Program-made: the position numbers and the translations under genes
The notes under the pieces: model-generated
Databases searched by the model: none
The model's input: the letters and a program-made list of their open reading frames with translations, nothing else
Told to the model about the DNA's origin: nothing
Source of the DNA: Clostridiaceae bacterium BRH_c20a
Lineage (GTDB): Bacteria; Bacillota; Peptococcia; Peptococcales; BICA1-8
Length of the DNA: 64,000 nucleotides
Reading direction: 5' to 3'
Assembly: GCA_000961765.1 (NCBI GenBank)
Contig: LADT01000055.1
Span: 1-64,000 of the forward strand
In this document: positions 45,001-54,929 of the stretch, one piece after another
How positions within the stretch are numbered: position 1 is the stretch's first letter
How the letters are laid out: the number at the start of each line of letters is the position of its first letter

Positions 45001-45690
45001 TTATAACTTTGTAAACACCTTTTGTGTCCTCAACTGTTTAAACAACTCTTCAACGTTGCAAGCTTTCTTGTTGGAATTGATCAGTACCCCCATTTCAATA
45101 TTGCCTTCTAACCCATGGTAAGAAAGATTTGATGAGGAGATAAAGGTTTTATGCCCATCTACTACGATTATTTTTGCATGGAGTGCTGCCATTTTGTCAG
45201 CCCCTTTATTGTAGTCGTAAATGTTCAAAAATCTCCCTTTATATACTTCTAACTTATCTAGCTGCTCCTGTTTGCCTGCGAAGTCATTTACATATAGATT
45301 TACATATACACCTTTTCGACTTTTATCTAGAAGCTCTTCCAAAAGCTCAGCAAAATAATCTGAGATCGAATAGCCCGTCAAAGTAATGCTCTTCTGTGCA
45401 TTGTTTATAAGTTCATGCACAACAATGCTTGTCTTGAGTGCTTTCAATTTAAAACTATTAGGCGCTGTTATAACCATTTCAACATTCTCTTGAACTTTGT
45501 AATTATATAGGCTAATAGCCATTTGAATTACATTATATATCTCATCCTCCGACAACGATGGGAACTTATCTTTGATCGAAAGATATGACTTTTTAAAAAC
45601 TTGAACATCGAAATTTAATTCGCCAAAACGTTCAATCTCAGTCACCAATGTTTCTACAATTATTGCAATCCCTATATTTCCATCCCGCAT
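45001..45690 (-). CDS. drmC: DrmC-like phospholipase D protein
   Basis: 229 aa. LHAKIIVVDG (about 171-180) and SSSNLSYHGLEGN (about 186-198) give one HKD motif, so it should dimerise as single-motif PLD nucleases do. The size and position after DrmB match DrmC of DISARM. In the system it is dispensable for some phages, as I recall. The gene starts 19 bp inside the end of drmB. Confidence 0.82.
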   Translation of the reverse strand: MRDGNIGIAIIVETLVTEIERFGELNFDVQVFKKSYLSIKDKFPSLSEDEIYNVIQMAISLYNYKVQENVEMVITAPNSFKLKALKTSIVVHELINNAQKSITLTGYSISDYFAELLEELLDKSRKGVYVNLYVNDFAGKQEQLDKLEVYKGRFLNIYDYNKGADKMAALHAKIIVVDGHKTFISSSNLSYHGLEGNIEMGVLINSNKKACNVEELFKQLRTQKVFTKL

Positions 45691-47438
45691 AGCTCATTCA
45701 CCAACTCTCTAAAGTAAGCGCTCTCCTCTTTTGATGGTAGTGGAACCACAAGCGACCGATCCAGTAATCTATTACCGCTCTCACATGCGGTTTCAGCTAT
45801 CATTACACAAGAGTGACAAGCAACTCCATTTAGATCTTCTGAGGAAGGCTCGCTCATCATACATTCTGGGTCAGTAGTACAGAGCATTGCATTTTCAAGA
45901 GCTTGCTTCAATACTATGAGCAACTTGCTCATTTCTCCAATTTCTACAAGACCTCCTAAAGACCCTTCTTTATCCGCGCTACCGGTATATAGAAGAATGC
46001 CACACATATTCTCGCTGCTATAAATTCTTTCTTTTATCGCAGAAGATGAATACCCTGATTGCATTGCCATCTCTTTGATCATTAAATGGGCAAATGTATG
46101 TAGTAAAACATATTCCGCATTGCGTTCTTTAAATTTAGTCCAACCTCTTGAATTACAAAAATCATCATAGAATCTCTTGTACTGATCGGATAATTGACCT
46201 GTTCTTAATACAGTATTCCACTTTGAAATAGTTTCTTTGTTGAACTCAATGAAAATACCTTCACCATTGATTTCTACTCCAGGTAACCAAGATTCGCCTG
46301 TTTTATTTTTTGTCAGGTAAACTATGTTTTTAGCATCTTCAACTTCCGGTTCCGGAGAATCCATTCTCATAAATCCTAACAAAACCATTACTTCTCTTAA
46401 TCTATGAACCTTTATTACTCTGGAAAAATATTTACTTAAATATGCAGGTATCGGTTCTTCCTCAGCCTTAAAATACTTCACATCTGTCTGATAAAGCAAA
46501 TCATTGTGATGGGTAATAGCTGCATATTCCATCTCTTTAATTTCAATAAACTCTTTGACCTTTTCATCCCGTTTTTTAACTGCTTCAACAAACTCTTCTT
46601 GTGAACAAATCGATGTAAAATGCTTTTCATAGATTTTTATAATCGCTTCTTCGCCAATATACTCCCTTAAATTGAGAATATCTCTGTAGTGTTCATCAAT
46701 CATTGAGTTTAATGGATTAATCCATGGTGGAATTGAAATAGCACTTCTAATAACTGGAAAGTAGACATTCGATGCACCTCTTTGTGATGGGATTACATCC
46801 TTATCACATTTCGAATATGTTCCATTGGATTTCTTGGACATCCTTGGATTGTGAGGATGCCTTCCACTACATTTTAGACCAGCAAAATTCTCTGATTGTG
46901 TAGATCCACTCATGGTTCTTGATGCACCGCACTCACATTTGACAATTATCTCAGCAAGTGAGGATGTATTCCCTGTCGATACAAGTTTTAAATCTCTTTT
47001 ACAGGATGACTCACCATGATGCACCCACCATCTCCAAGGGAAATCATCTAAATGACCATCCACACAAGACATGATAAATCTTGCTGGGTACGCTTTAAAT
47101 CCACAAATTGGACAAGTCGGACCATTTTGCAAATACTTGTCCACGTCAAAATTCTCGCTAATATCAAACAAGTTATTGCAGGTACTTTTTTTACATATAT
47201 GATAATTCGGGAATGAAACTACTGGAATATCTCCTTGCCAAGAAGTTTTTGGCGTTTTAAAATTATCAACGCCTAAATAAGATGCTAACCTAGCATCATA
47301 AATTGTCTTCCCATATCTGTCCCAATAATTAATATCAAGTACCGTTACGGAATCTTCGACTACATCCATTATTGCACCAGGGCCAAAGGTAGTGATTAAT
47401 TGGTTAGGTCTTAATTCCCCTAATTTATTGATTTTCAT
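45672..47438 (-). CDS. drmB: DrmB-like protein (DUF1998)
   Basis: 588 aa. The N-terminus RPNQLITTFGPGAIMDVVED, zinc-binding Cys pairs (CPICG and C-G-CG), the DUF1998 core YVLLHTFAHLMIKEMA (about 447) and a C-terminal CHSC pair (about 543) match DrmB. It partners DrmA, and the DrmAB complex is the core of DISARM, recognising and loading on foreign DNA. It is 1 bp downstream of drmA. Confidence 0.9.
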   Translation of the reverse strand: MKINKLGELRPNQLITTFGPGAIMDVVEDSVTVLDINYWDRYGKTIYDARLASYLGVDNFKTPKTSWQGDIPVVSFPNYHICKKSTCNNLFDISENFDVDKYLQNGPTCPICGFKAYPARFIMSCVDGHLDDFPWRWWVHHGESSCKRDLKLVSTGNTSSLAEIIVKCECGASRTMSGSTQSENFAGLKCSGRHPHNPRMSKKSNGTYSKCDKDVIPSQRGASNVYFPVIRSAISIPPWINPLNSMIDEHYRDILNLREYIGEEAIIKIYEKHFTSICSQEEFVEAVKKRDEKVKEFIEIKEMEYAAITHHNDLLYQTDVKYFKAEEEPIPAYLSKYFSRVIKVHRLREVMVLLGFMRMDSPEPEVEDAKNIVYLTKNKTGESWLPGVEINGEGIFIEFNKETISKWNTVLRTGQLSDQYKRFYDDFCNSRGWTKFKERNAEYVLLHTFAHLMIKEMAMQSGYSSSAIKERIYSSENMCGILLYTGSADKEGSLGGLVEIGEMSKLLIVLKQALENAMLCTTDPECMMSEPSSEDLNGVACHSCVMIAETACESGNRLLDRSLVVPLPSKEESAYFRELVNELCGMEI

Positions 47439-47439
47439 C

Positions 47440-50400
47440 CTAACGAGCCCCCTCTGTGTAATAATATAGTGAAGATGTACTTTCGACCTCTCTCATTGAA
47501 TTAAGTGTAGGCTTCTCTTTAGGCGTACAGAATTCATTGTAAAAATTCAGTAACCGATTGTAGTTCTCGGTGTTCTTAATATAATAGAAAAGCCTTTTTT
47601 CGCCATTGCTAAGGTGCTTCCATTCATCAATAAAGATATCCATTTCTCTAGTCGTGTCTGCACTCGCTTTTGCTGCAACAATCGATACTCTTTCTAAAAT
47701 TATGTCTTTAGCTTCCTGAATGACACGGTCTGCTGTTTCATTAATTCTTCCAGCACCTTCATTAACGGCCAGTTCTTCGTTTTTAAGTCTTAACAGGGCT
47801 ACCAGCAAGGCATGCAATACCCTATCCCTTGCTCTTGCAGAGAAAGGTGTCGCTGTAGTGCCTTCAACATAACGGTACATATGCGAATGGAAGCCTGTAA
47901 AGTTTTCATAATGCGATAAGTCTCTTGGTCTATAGGGATTGTAAATCGTTACAACAAGTCCAGGGAACTTTCTACCGATACGACTTGTGGCTTGTATATA
48001 CTCCGAATTTTGCTTGGGTTGGCCTGTAACCGACATTAATCCTAGACGATCGACATCCATCCCAACTGCAATCATGTTAGTTGCAATTGCAACGTCCAAA
48101 CACTCATCGCTGCTCTTTTCAATTGTCAACTCATCAAGCAATTGAGCTATTTTATACGAAGATACACGAGAAGTTATTTCCTTTGTTCTTCTTAAATACC
48201 TTGTAGAGCTGTACTCATATTTTTTAACAATTCTCTTAATACGGGCAGGAATGTCATCTTGCAACAGTCTTACCGTACCGCCAAGCTCTCGAATACTATT
48301 GAAATACCCAACTAAAGTGTAATATGGGTCTACATAGTCTTTGTATTCATCAATCTTTGAAAGTTCTAAGGTTTGTTGCAATAGGACGGCATATACCCTT
48401 AATATAGTTGTCTTCATAGATTTACCGGTAGCGCATATACCACAGTATTTTCTGAATGGTTTATCGCTAAGCGGTATCTCTTTTATAAAGTAACTATCGC
48501 TGATATCAAATCCACTTGGAGGGAACTGAGAAAAATTATCTCTTCCATACAAACATCTTATTTGAGCATCTGCATTTTTTATCGTCGCTGTGGATACGAT
48601 ATACTTAGGCAGCAACCTTTCTCCATCCTTATCAATAGCACACATATCCTCAACAACGGTTTCATATGCACCATAGATTGTGCCAAGTGGTCCAGTTATT
48701 AAGTGCAACTCATCTTGAACAATCAGCTCCGGTGGATAGAACGGTTTTGTGCCAACAGTTTGTGAAGCTGGCAATGTTTTTGATTTGTTATGCCTATTCG
48801 CATGATCTTCACCAACTGCAATATATCCATGACGTTCACAATACCTATCAGTTTTACCAAACAGTAACCCCATCTTCTCATCCCAAGGCAACCTTGCAAA
48901 TTTATCAACTGTTGATATGATTACTGTTGGACATTTTCTGTATATTTCCTCATCCACTAGATAGACAGGGATACTTGCTCCTTTAAACTTATAAAACTGG
49001 CATTTTGAATCAGGGCAGTGGATTTTGACTTCGCATTTGTTGGTATCAATATCATAATTCTCTTTTTTGATTGGAGTACCGCACATAGGGCAAACAATAA
49101 CCTGTTTTGTCAACTTATTAATAGCTTGCGGGCCTTTTTCTGCATCGTCTAACTCTTTGAAATTATTGGGAGTTACACCGCTACCTACCCAGAAGCCTAT
49201 AGAAATTCTCTGGTTACCATATAAACTTGGATTTTTTGCTCGGATCATTTCTGCAGCACAAATCATTTTAGTTAATCTGTCACGTTGTTGCGTGGTTAAT
49301 AGACGTAATGTGTACCTAAGAAATACAGTTACGCCACCATCTTTTTCGTATTCAGTTTCTTTAGAAGCTGTCAGCCTCCTAAATCCAATGACAAATGCAA
49401 TTAGGCCTAAGTAGGCCTCTGTCTTACCTCCACCAGTAGGGAAGTATAAGAGATCAACATTGTCTCTATATTCATCTCCTGCATTAGCACAACTTGCAAT
49501 ATTCAATAATATGAAAGCAATTTGGAACGGTCTCCAAGTACTATGGTCTTCTTTATTGAAGTCACCTAGGCTACATTCAATTCCTTTTCCATACTTATTA
49601 GCAAATTGTGATATGCTTCTTTGTAAGTACATGGATTGATTCATGAAGCAGAAAGCGCTAAACACATCTTCATCCGACTCAAGAAGATGTATGCCTTGTG
49701 CTATTCTATTGGACGCCTTTCTGCATTCACCAATAATTTGATTCCCTCTAGACAAAAATGAAGTTTCATTCATTTTCTCATTTTTGCCTAAATCATCTAT
49801 CCACTCATCGTACTCTTCTCTCAAAGCTTTTAGTCTATTTATCGTTTCGATTTTATTTTTCGGATGAGACATAAACCTCATTGAAAACTGATTACCACCG
49901 AAGTTCTTTAACTCAGGACTTACAGCATTTATTTCATGTGAGGGAATAAATGCTGTCTTGATTTCACATGCATTCTTACCATCATTGTAACTCCAGCTTA
50001 CTGCACAACCATGACCTCTTGAATATATGGGACGTTTCTCATAATAAAATTCATCAGCAATTTCTTTTTCACGGCATTTATGCTCAGGTAAAAATATCGA
50101 ATCTCCATCAATCGCCTTAACAGTTAGTTCCGTCTGAAACATGACATTTTCAAAATCTCTATCTTGTCCTGTCTGTTTCCCGTTATATAGATAAACTGAA
50201 ACCAACTTATGCTTGTTGTTAAGCCTAAATTGAATAATCCGTAACTTTATTGAAGGATCGCACACTAGCGGAATATCTTGAGTCTTATCAAAGCTTTTAA
50301 GATCCACAGCAATGACTTCCGATTTTTGTTCTCGAACATACATCGTTTTTTTACTTTTCTTTTTACCAGCTTCAAGATCTTCTTCTGTCTCAATCTTATC

Positions 50401-50748
50401 CTTTGTATATTCTCCCCACCTTGCAATGGCTTCGAAACAACTCATATCTTCAGATATATAGAAGCTTAAACCAATAGAAGATTGTTGTTTGAACTTTGAT
50501 ACAACTTTATCTTCATAGTCCTCTTCCAAAGTATCTTTTTCATCCTCAATTGTATCGCTAATGAAATCATTGTCTTCCAATTCTGATTCACTTGAAGCCT
50601 GAGTTTTAAGTGGATAAAGCATGCCCGAGATATAGGTACTCAAAGGAGATTCATCCAGCATTTCTTCCACTTCTATCGGACCAATCAGATCTGTGTTTAA
50701 TGCTTCAATAATTCTTTCACGAACTTTAGCATATACATGATCACTCAT
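47440..50748 (-). CDS. drmA: DrmA-like helicase
   Basis: 1102 aa. FPTGGGKTEAY (Walker A, about 438), VQDELHLITGPLG (motif II, about 680) and a helicase C domain with ATNMIAVGMDVDRLGLM and QATSRIGR. The long N-terminal part (about 400 aa) is DISARM-specific in my memory. DrmA with DrmB senses DNA ends or unmodified DNA. Its start overlaps the Res gene stop by 8 bp, which ties DISARM and the type III gene into one transcript. Confidence 0.9.
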   Translation of the reverse strand: MSDHVYAKVRERIIEALNTDLIGPIEVEEMLDESPLSTYISGMLYPLKTQASSESELEDNDFISDTIEDEKDTLEEDYEDKVVSKFKQQSSIGLSFYISEDMSCFEAIARWGEYTKDKIETEEDLEAGKKKSKKTMYVREQKSEVIAVDLKSFDKTQDIPLVCDPSIKLRIIQFRLNNKHKLVSVYLYNGKQTGQDRDFENVMFQTELTVKAIDGDSIFLPEHKCREKEIADEFYYEKRPIYSRGHGCAVSWSYNDGKNACEIKTAFIPSHEINAVSPELKNFGGNQFSMRFMSHPKNKIETINRLKALREEYDEWIDDLGKNEKMNETSFLSRGNQIIGECRKASNRIAQGIHLLESDEDVFSAFCFMNQSMYLQRSISQFANKYGKGIECSLGDFNKEDHSTWRPFQIAFILLNIASCANAGDEYRDNVDLLYFPTGGGKTEAYLGLIAFVIGFRRLTASKETEYEKDGGVTVFLRYTLRLLTTQQRDRLTKMICAAEMIRAKNPSLYGNQRISIGFWVGSGVTPNNFKELDDAEKGPQAINKLTKQVIVCPMCGTPIKKENYDIDTNKCEVKIHCPDSKCQFYKFKGASIPVYLVDEEIYRKCPTVIISTVDKFARLPWDEKMGLLFGKTDRYCERHGYIAVGEDHANRHNKSKTLPASQTVGTKPFYPPELIVQDELHLITGPLGTIYGAYETVVEDMCAIDKDGERLLPKYIVSTATIKNADAQIRCLYGRDNFSQFPPSGFDISDSYFIKEIPLSDKPFRKYCGICATGKSMKTTILRVYAVLLQQTLELSKIDEYKDYVDPYYTLVGYFNSIRELGGTVRLLQDDIPARIKRIVKKYEYSSTRYLRRTKEITSRVSSYKIAQLLDELTIEKSSDECLDVAIATNMIAVGMDVDRLGLMSVTGQPKQNSEYIQATSRIGRKFPGLVVTIYNPYRPRDLSHYENFTGFHSHMYRYVEGTTATPFSARARDRVLHALLVALLRLKNEELAVNEGAGRINETADRVIQEAKDIILERVSIVAAKASADTTREMDIFIDEWKHLSNGEKRLFYYIKNTENYNRLLNFYNEFCTPKEKPTLNSMREVESTSSLYYYTEGAR

Positions 50749-53395
50749 TCATTAGCCCCTCCAAATTCTCGCTCATCCCCATGATGTATTTGAAATTGTT
50801 GCCAATCGCGATATTTTGTCCTGCAATAAGTCTAAATTTCCATTCTTTTTTATCTGCATCAACACCAGTAGCACATTCGCACCACTTTATTGCAGCCCTT
50901 GCTTTATCTATAACATCCTCATCTTTGGTCATATTACTTGCTTTCACTTCAACTAAATATTTTGATGTCGCTGTTTCCACTATAAAATCAGGGTTATACT
51001 GGTGACCTGCTTTATAGAATAATCCTAATTGATTAAGCGGTGGCTTGATCCAACGTACAACGTCAGAATCTTCTTCAAGTATTACCGCCAAACGTCTCTC
51101 ATCATCACTATCAAACCCATTTTCTGGGTAATAAGACTTCTTATATCCAGTAAACAAATACTGCCTGATATTTTTCTTATCAGTTATATCCTTCTTGAAA
51201 TCAACCTTCCCATCTGGCTTAACATTTTTTACGAACTTACCAAATAGAATCAAGTCCTTTTCAACGTTATATATGAATTCGGTATGCTCATCCTTTGATG
51301 CATAAACCTGTTTTCTTACATCATCGATAATTACAGTAGCATATCTTCTTACTATCTTTTTCTTATCTTCAAAGCTTCCTTCGATCAGATTGAGGTACTG
51401 TTCAACAACGTCAATAATATAATCGGCGTCATTGGAATCGAACTCATCAATAGAGTCCAACAGCATACATGCCAATTCATTTACCGGATCTTCCGTTTCA
51501 AGAGCAACTGCTTCTACAGACATTAACAGCTTCTCATTGATGACATCATATCTTTCAATAAAGGAAGTTGCAGTATCAAAGTCAACAATGTTTCTTTTAA
51601 TCGTTACTGGCTTAAAAGTTATCGTTGAACTATATCCTATACTTATCCTCGGAACACTTACTGATCTTTGAGCAACTTTTTTGATCTTTTCAATGAACTC
51701 TTCTTTTTTCATTATTGGTGTTTTAGGTTTCTGCTTCGGATTTTTGGATTCATCCCCTTGATACGCAGCTGTATCTTCAGCCACCTTTTGAGCAAATACT
51801 TCTAAGTCAAACAGTGACATTTGATCAACTGATTTATCATCTTTTGCAGGCTTAGTATCTTTAGCAAAGGCTTTTAGATACCCCTTGTATAATTCTTCTT
51901 GAACCTTCAAGTCATTTATATCCTGGAATGACTTAATAGCTGTCGTTTCAACTGTTTGCTGGAAAAGTGCCATCTGTCCGTCGTTGAATTCAGCAACAAC
52001 ATCGACCGCCTTAGTCTGAGGAACATCATTTTCATCAAGGTTTCTAGTCTTGAATATTGGATTGGATTTTACATCGTCAATCAATTCCCTATAATGATCA
52101 TGGGCAACGATATCTAATGTATCTAGCTCATCTTGTCCTGTGATTTGTCCAAATGGCAAGCGGAGTCCACGACCAATTGTTTGCAATGCCAATATTTCAC
52201 TTTTAGCTGCATTCAACGGAACGATGGTGAAGAGATTGTTAACATCCCATCCTTCTTTAAGCTTGTACACATGAAGAACAATCTCAATAGGGTTCGTGTT
52301 TTCTTCTATTGTGAGAAGTTTTCTTATGTTATCATCCGATTCGACACCGGTTGTGCCTGAATGAATCTCAACAACTTTACCTTTATATTTACCTTCAAAG
52401 AAGGCATCCGAGTCAATTTTTTCTCTTACTTCTTTTGCATGGCTAGTATCTTTACATGAAATCAGAACAATGGGTTTAACCTGCGGTAAATTGTTTTCTG
52501 TGCAATATTTATAAACAACCATTTTACGTTGTTCATGCAACTTTATCCCATCTTTTATTTTCATTTCTTCAATATCTGCATCGTTAAATCCAGCCGTATT
52601 GGTTCTACCCATTACAACTGGTATTTTAAGGTACTTGCCAGAACCTTTTGCTAAATCAAAGCTATAAATGATATTTTTATTCTCAGGTTTTGGTGTTGCA
52701 GTAAACTCAAGACCCAATATCGGATTCAAGTAGTCAATAGCTTTTTTAGATGCTGGCGCATAGTATCTATGAGCTTCGTCCATACAGATAACTAGATCAT
52801 CAAAACTCTTCAAGACATCTGCAAATGAACCGCCAAGACATTCCTTAAAATCATGAAAATTAAACTGAACATCTCCACGTTGAAAGATTTTCCCGATGTT
52901 AAATATAAAAATTTGTATCTCTGATGTTTTCTCAACCTGTAATTCATATTGTGTAAATTTAGCGGGATAGTTCAGATAATTCTCACCATCATATACCTTC
53001 GGCCTTCCCATCTCAGCCTCAAGACCTTTAAACATGTATTTGGGATGATGGGGCATCGTTTCTTTTCTAAGCTTATCGTAAATGGTGTTTCCAGGTGCTA
53101 AAATGAAGAAATGCTTGTATCCCTTAGTTTTATAAAGGTAATATATGCCAGCTCCCATCAATCTTGTCTTCCCGATACCCGTCGCCATTTCAAAGCAGAA
53201 GGACGGAAAATTGAAATCTTTATCAATCTTAATCTTTCTATTTTCCTCACAGTTTTCTTGTGCAATCCTCTCTGCTTCTTCTTTGGTACATACCTTGTAA
53301 TCCAACTTTGAACTTATGGCATCAAGATAAGATAATGCCTCTAATTGAGGTTCTCTCAGACTCATAGCCCAGTTAATCTTGTTAACAATACTCAT
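50741..53395 (-). CDS. Type III restriction Res-like helicase-nuclease
   Basis: 884 aa. ATGIGKTRL (Walker A, about 72), CMDEAHRY (motif II, about 206) and a C-terminal nuclease PD-(D/E)xK: NPDF (about 800) with EVKA (about 812). This is the layout of type III Res, which cuts after ATP hydrolysis when two unmethylated sites meet. ATG 53395 follows GAGGGG; the earlier frame start lies inside the Mod gene. Mod (upstream) and Res form a complete pair. Confidence 0.9.
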   Translation of the reverse strand: MSIVNKINWAMSLREPQLEALSYLDAISSKLDYKVCTKEEAERIAQENCEENRKIKIDKDFNFPSFCFEMATGIGKTRLMGAGIYYLYKTKGYKHFFILAPGNTIYDKLRKETMPHHPKYMFKGLEAEMGRPKVYDGENYLNYPAKFTQYELQVEKTSEIQIFIFNIGKIFQRGDVQFNFHDFKECLGGSFADVLKSFDDLVICMDEAHRYYAPASKKAIDYLNPILGLEFTATPKPENKNIIYSFDLAKGSGKYLKIPVVMGRTNTAGFNDADIEEMKIKDGIKLHEQRKMVVYKYCTENNLPQVKPIVLISCKDTSHAKEVREKIDSDAFFEGKYKGKVVEIHSGTTGVESDDNIRKLLTIEENTNPIEIVLHVYKLKEGWDVNNLFTIVPLNAAKSEILALQTIGRGLRLPFGQITGQDELDTLDIVAHDHYRELIDDVKSNPIFKTRNLDENDVPQTKAVDVVAEFNDGQMALFQQTVETTAIKSFQDINDLKVQEELYKGYLKAFAKDTKPAKDDKSVDQMSLFDLEVFAQKVAEDTAAYQGDESKNPKQKPKTPIMKKEEFIEKIKKVAQRSVSVPRISIGYSSTITFKPVTIKRNIVDFDTATSFIERYDVINEKLLMSVEAVALETEDPVNELACMLLDSIDEFDSNDADYIIDVVEQYLNLIEGSFEDKKKIVRRYATVIIDDVRKQVYASKDEHTEFIYNVEKDLILFGKFVKNVKPDGKVDFKKDITDKKNIRQYLFTGYKKSYYPENGFDSDDERRLAVILEEDSDVVRWIKPPLNQLGLFYKAGHQYNPDFIVETATSKYLVEVKASNMTKDEDVIDKARAAIKWCECATGVDADKKEWKFRLIAGQNIAIGNNFKYIMGMSENLEGLMNE

Positions 53396-53396
53396 C

Positions 53397-54917
53397 TTAC
53401 ATCCCCTCACTTTCAAAGTCGCATTTAGATAATAAGTCCTTGGGAATCCCCTTTATCTCTATGTTTTCTGGTAGAACTATACCTGATTGCTTTTTTGTGC
53501 AATATATTAATAGCGACTGTTTTTTGCTTAAATGCTTCGATATTGAAACAACATAGCTGCTGTTTACAAAATCATTAGTTATATGGATGAATCTATTCTC
53601 TGTAGAGAAACCATGATACTCTCCAGTAGGATTATACTTAAAGCCTTCTAACTTACATATAGCTTCTGCCATCATTTCAAAAGTGTACTCTGGATTTACT
53701 TGATAAATTGGCAATTTCGCATTTTTTACAAGAAGTGGTTTCGCAAGTTCATAAAACTTAAATCCACCACCACCATTCCAGTTAACATTTGTTGAAATTC
53801 CACCCTGTTCACCATTAACAACCGATCTTAGTCTTGGCACTACATGAGTATAGCAATGATTACCCAGTTCAATACCAATCCACTTTCTATTCAACTTATG
53901 AGCTACTGCTGCAGTAGTACCTGATCCTAAGAAAGAGTCTAGTACGTAATCTCCTTCATTTGTTGCTATATTTATTATTTTGTGTATTAATTTTTCTGGC
54001 TTAGGTGTAGAAAAAAGTTCGTTTTTATTCAACTCAGGGAATAGCTTTTTCTGTTCATATTTTGCTTGTCTGTTATGTCCCGTATCATTTAAATCAGCCC
54101 ATAAAGTTGAAGGTGGAATATCCTTTTGTTCATACAGATAAGTTCTTCTTTTGATGTTAGTATAGTTTGCATTAAACCTAATCTCACCAGATAACATTTT
54201 TTCTTCCAATGTTTCCTTTGACCATCTCCATCCATTTAAAGGTGGCTTAATCACATTCCCATTAGGTGCAATAATATCATATGTCAAATTAGGACGAGGA
54301 TTTGGTGATCCCACTGGGTTTCCATCAAACCAAGGACCCCTTGGATCATTGTCTGGGTTTGAATAGTGTTTTCTCTGCTCCTCATTCCTTTCTACTTTAT
54401 TAGTAATCCACCCAGGTGTTTTTGAGTAAACAAGAGTATAATTGTGATCTAAAGAAAATTGCTTGGAGTCATTATTACTATTGTCACTTGATCGCCATAT
54501 TACTGATGCAACAAAATTCGATCTACCAAAAACCTCATCGCACAAAACCTTCAGATAGTGCACCTCATTATCATCGATACTTATCCATAAACTTCCATCT
54601 TCTGTTAGCAATTCTTTAATTATTTCTAATCTTGGCTTCATCATACTAAGCCATAAGGAATGTTCTATTCCATCATCATATTCATCAAACGCTGAACCAG
54701 TGTTATAGGGTGGATCAATGTATACACATTTAATTTTACCTGCAAAATCTTGTTCCAAAGCTTTAAGAGCTATTAAATTATCTCCATGAATCAGCATATT
54801 TTCAGAATTTGTGTCACCATATGACTTATCCGTATCCTCGACCAATATCCTAGGCTCGACTTTCTTTTCCTCATACTTTCCAACCCAGGTTAATTCTAAT
54901 TTTCCTTGTTTATTCAT
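53397..54917 (-). CDS. Type III Mod-like N6-adenine methyltransferase
   Basis: 506 aa. IDPPYNTG (about 68-75, motif IV) precedes FLGSGTTAAVA (about 329, motif I), the order of beta-class N6/N4 methyltransferases such as type III Mod. WISIDDNEVHYLK follows motif IV. The middle part would be the target recognition domain. At 506 aa it is on the short side for Mod. Its stop lies one base before the Res start, and it is 12 bp after the SNF2 gene. In class 1 DISARM the adenine methylase is of another family as I recall. Confidence 0.88.
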   Translation of the reverse strand: MNKQGKLELTWVGKYEEKKVEPRILVEDTDKSYGDTNSENMLIHGDNLIALKALEQDFAGKIKCVYIDPPYNTGSAFDEYDDGIEHSLWLSMMKPRLEIIKELLTEDGSLWISIDDNEVHYLKVLCDEVFGRSNFVASVIWRSSDNSNNDSKQFSLDHNYTLVYSKTPGWITNKVERNEEQRKHYSNPDNDPRGPWFDGNPVGSPNPRPNLTYDIIAPNGNVIKPPLNGWRWSKETLEEKMLSGEIRFNANYTNIKRRTYLYEQKDIPPSTLWADLNDTGHNRQAKYEQKKLFPELNKNELFSTPKPEKLIHKIINIATNEGDYVLDSFLGSGTTAAVAHKLNRKWIGIELGNHCYTHVVPRLRSVVNGEQGGISTNVNWNGGGGFKFYELAKPLLVKNAKLPIYQVNPEYTFEMMAEAICKLEGFKYNPTGEYHGFSTENRFIHITNDFVNSSYVVSISKHLSKKQSLLIYCTKKQSGIVLPENIEIKGIPKDLLSKCDFESEGM

Positions 54918-54929
54918 CCACTCTTCCTC

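Noticed and set aside
53397-54917. Mod as a solitary or phage methyltransferase
   Set aside because: It is one base from an intact Res gene with helicase and PD-(D/E)xK parts, so a restriction pair is the simpler reading.
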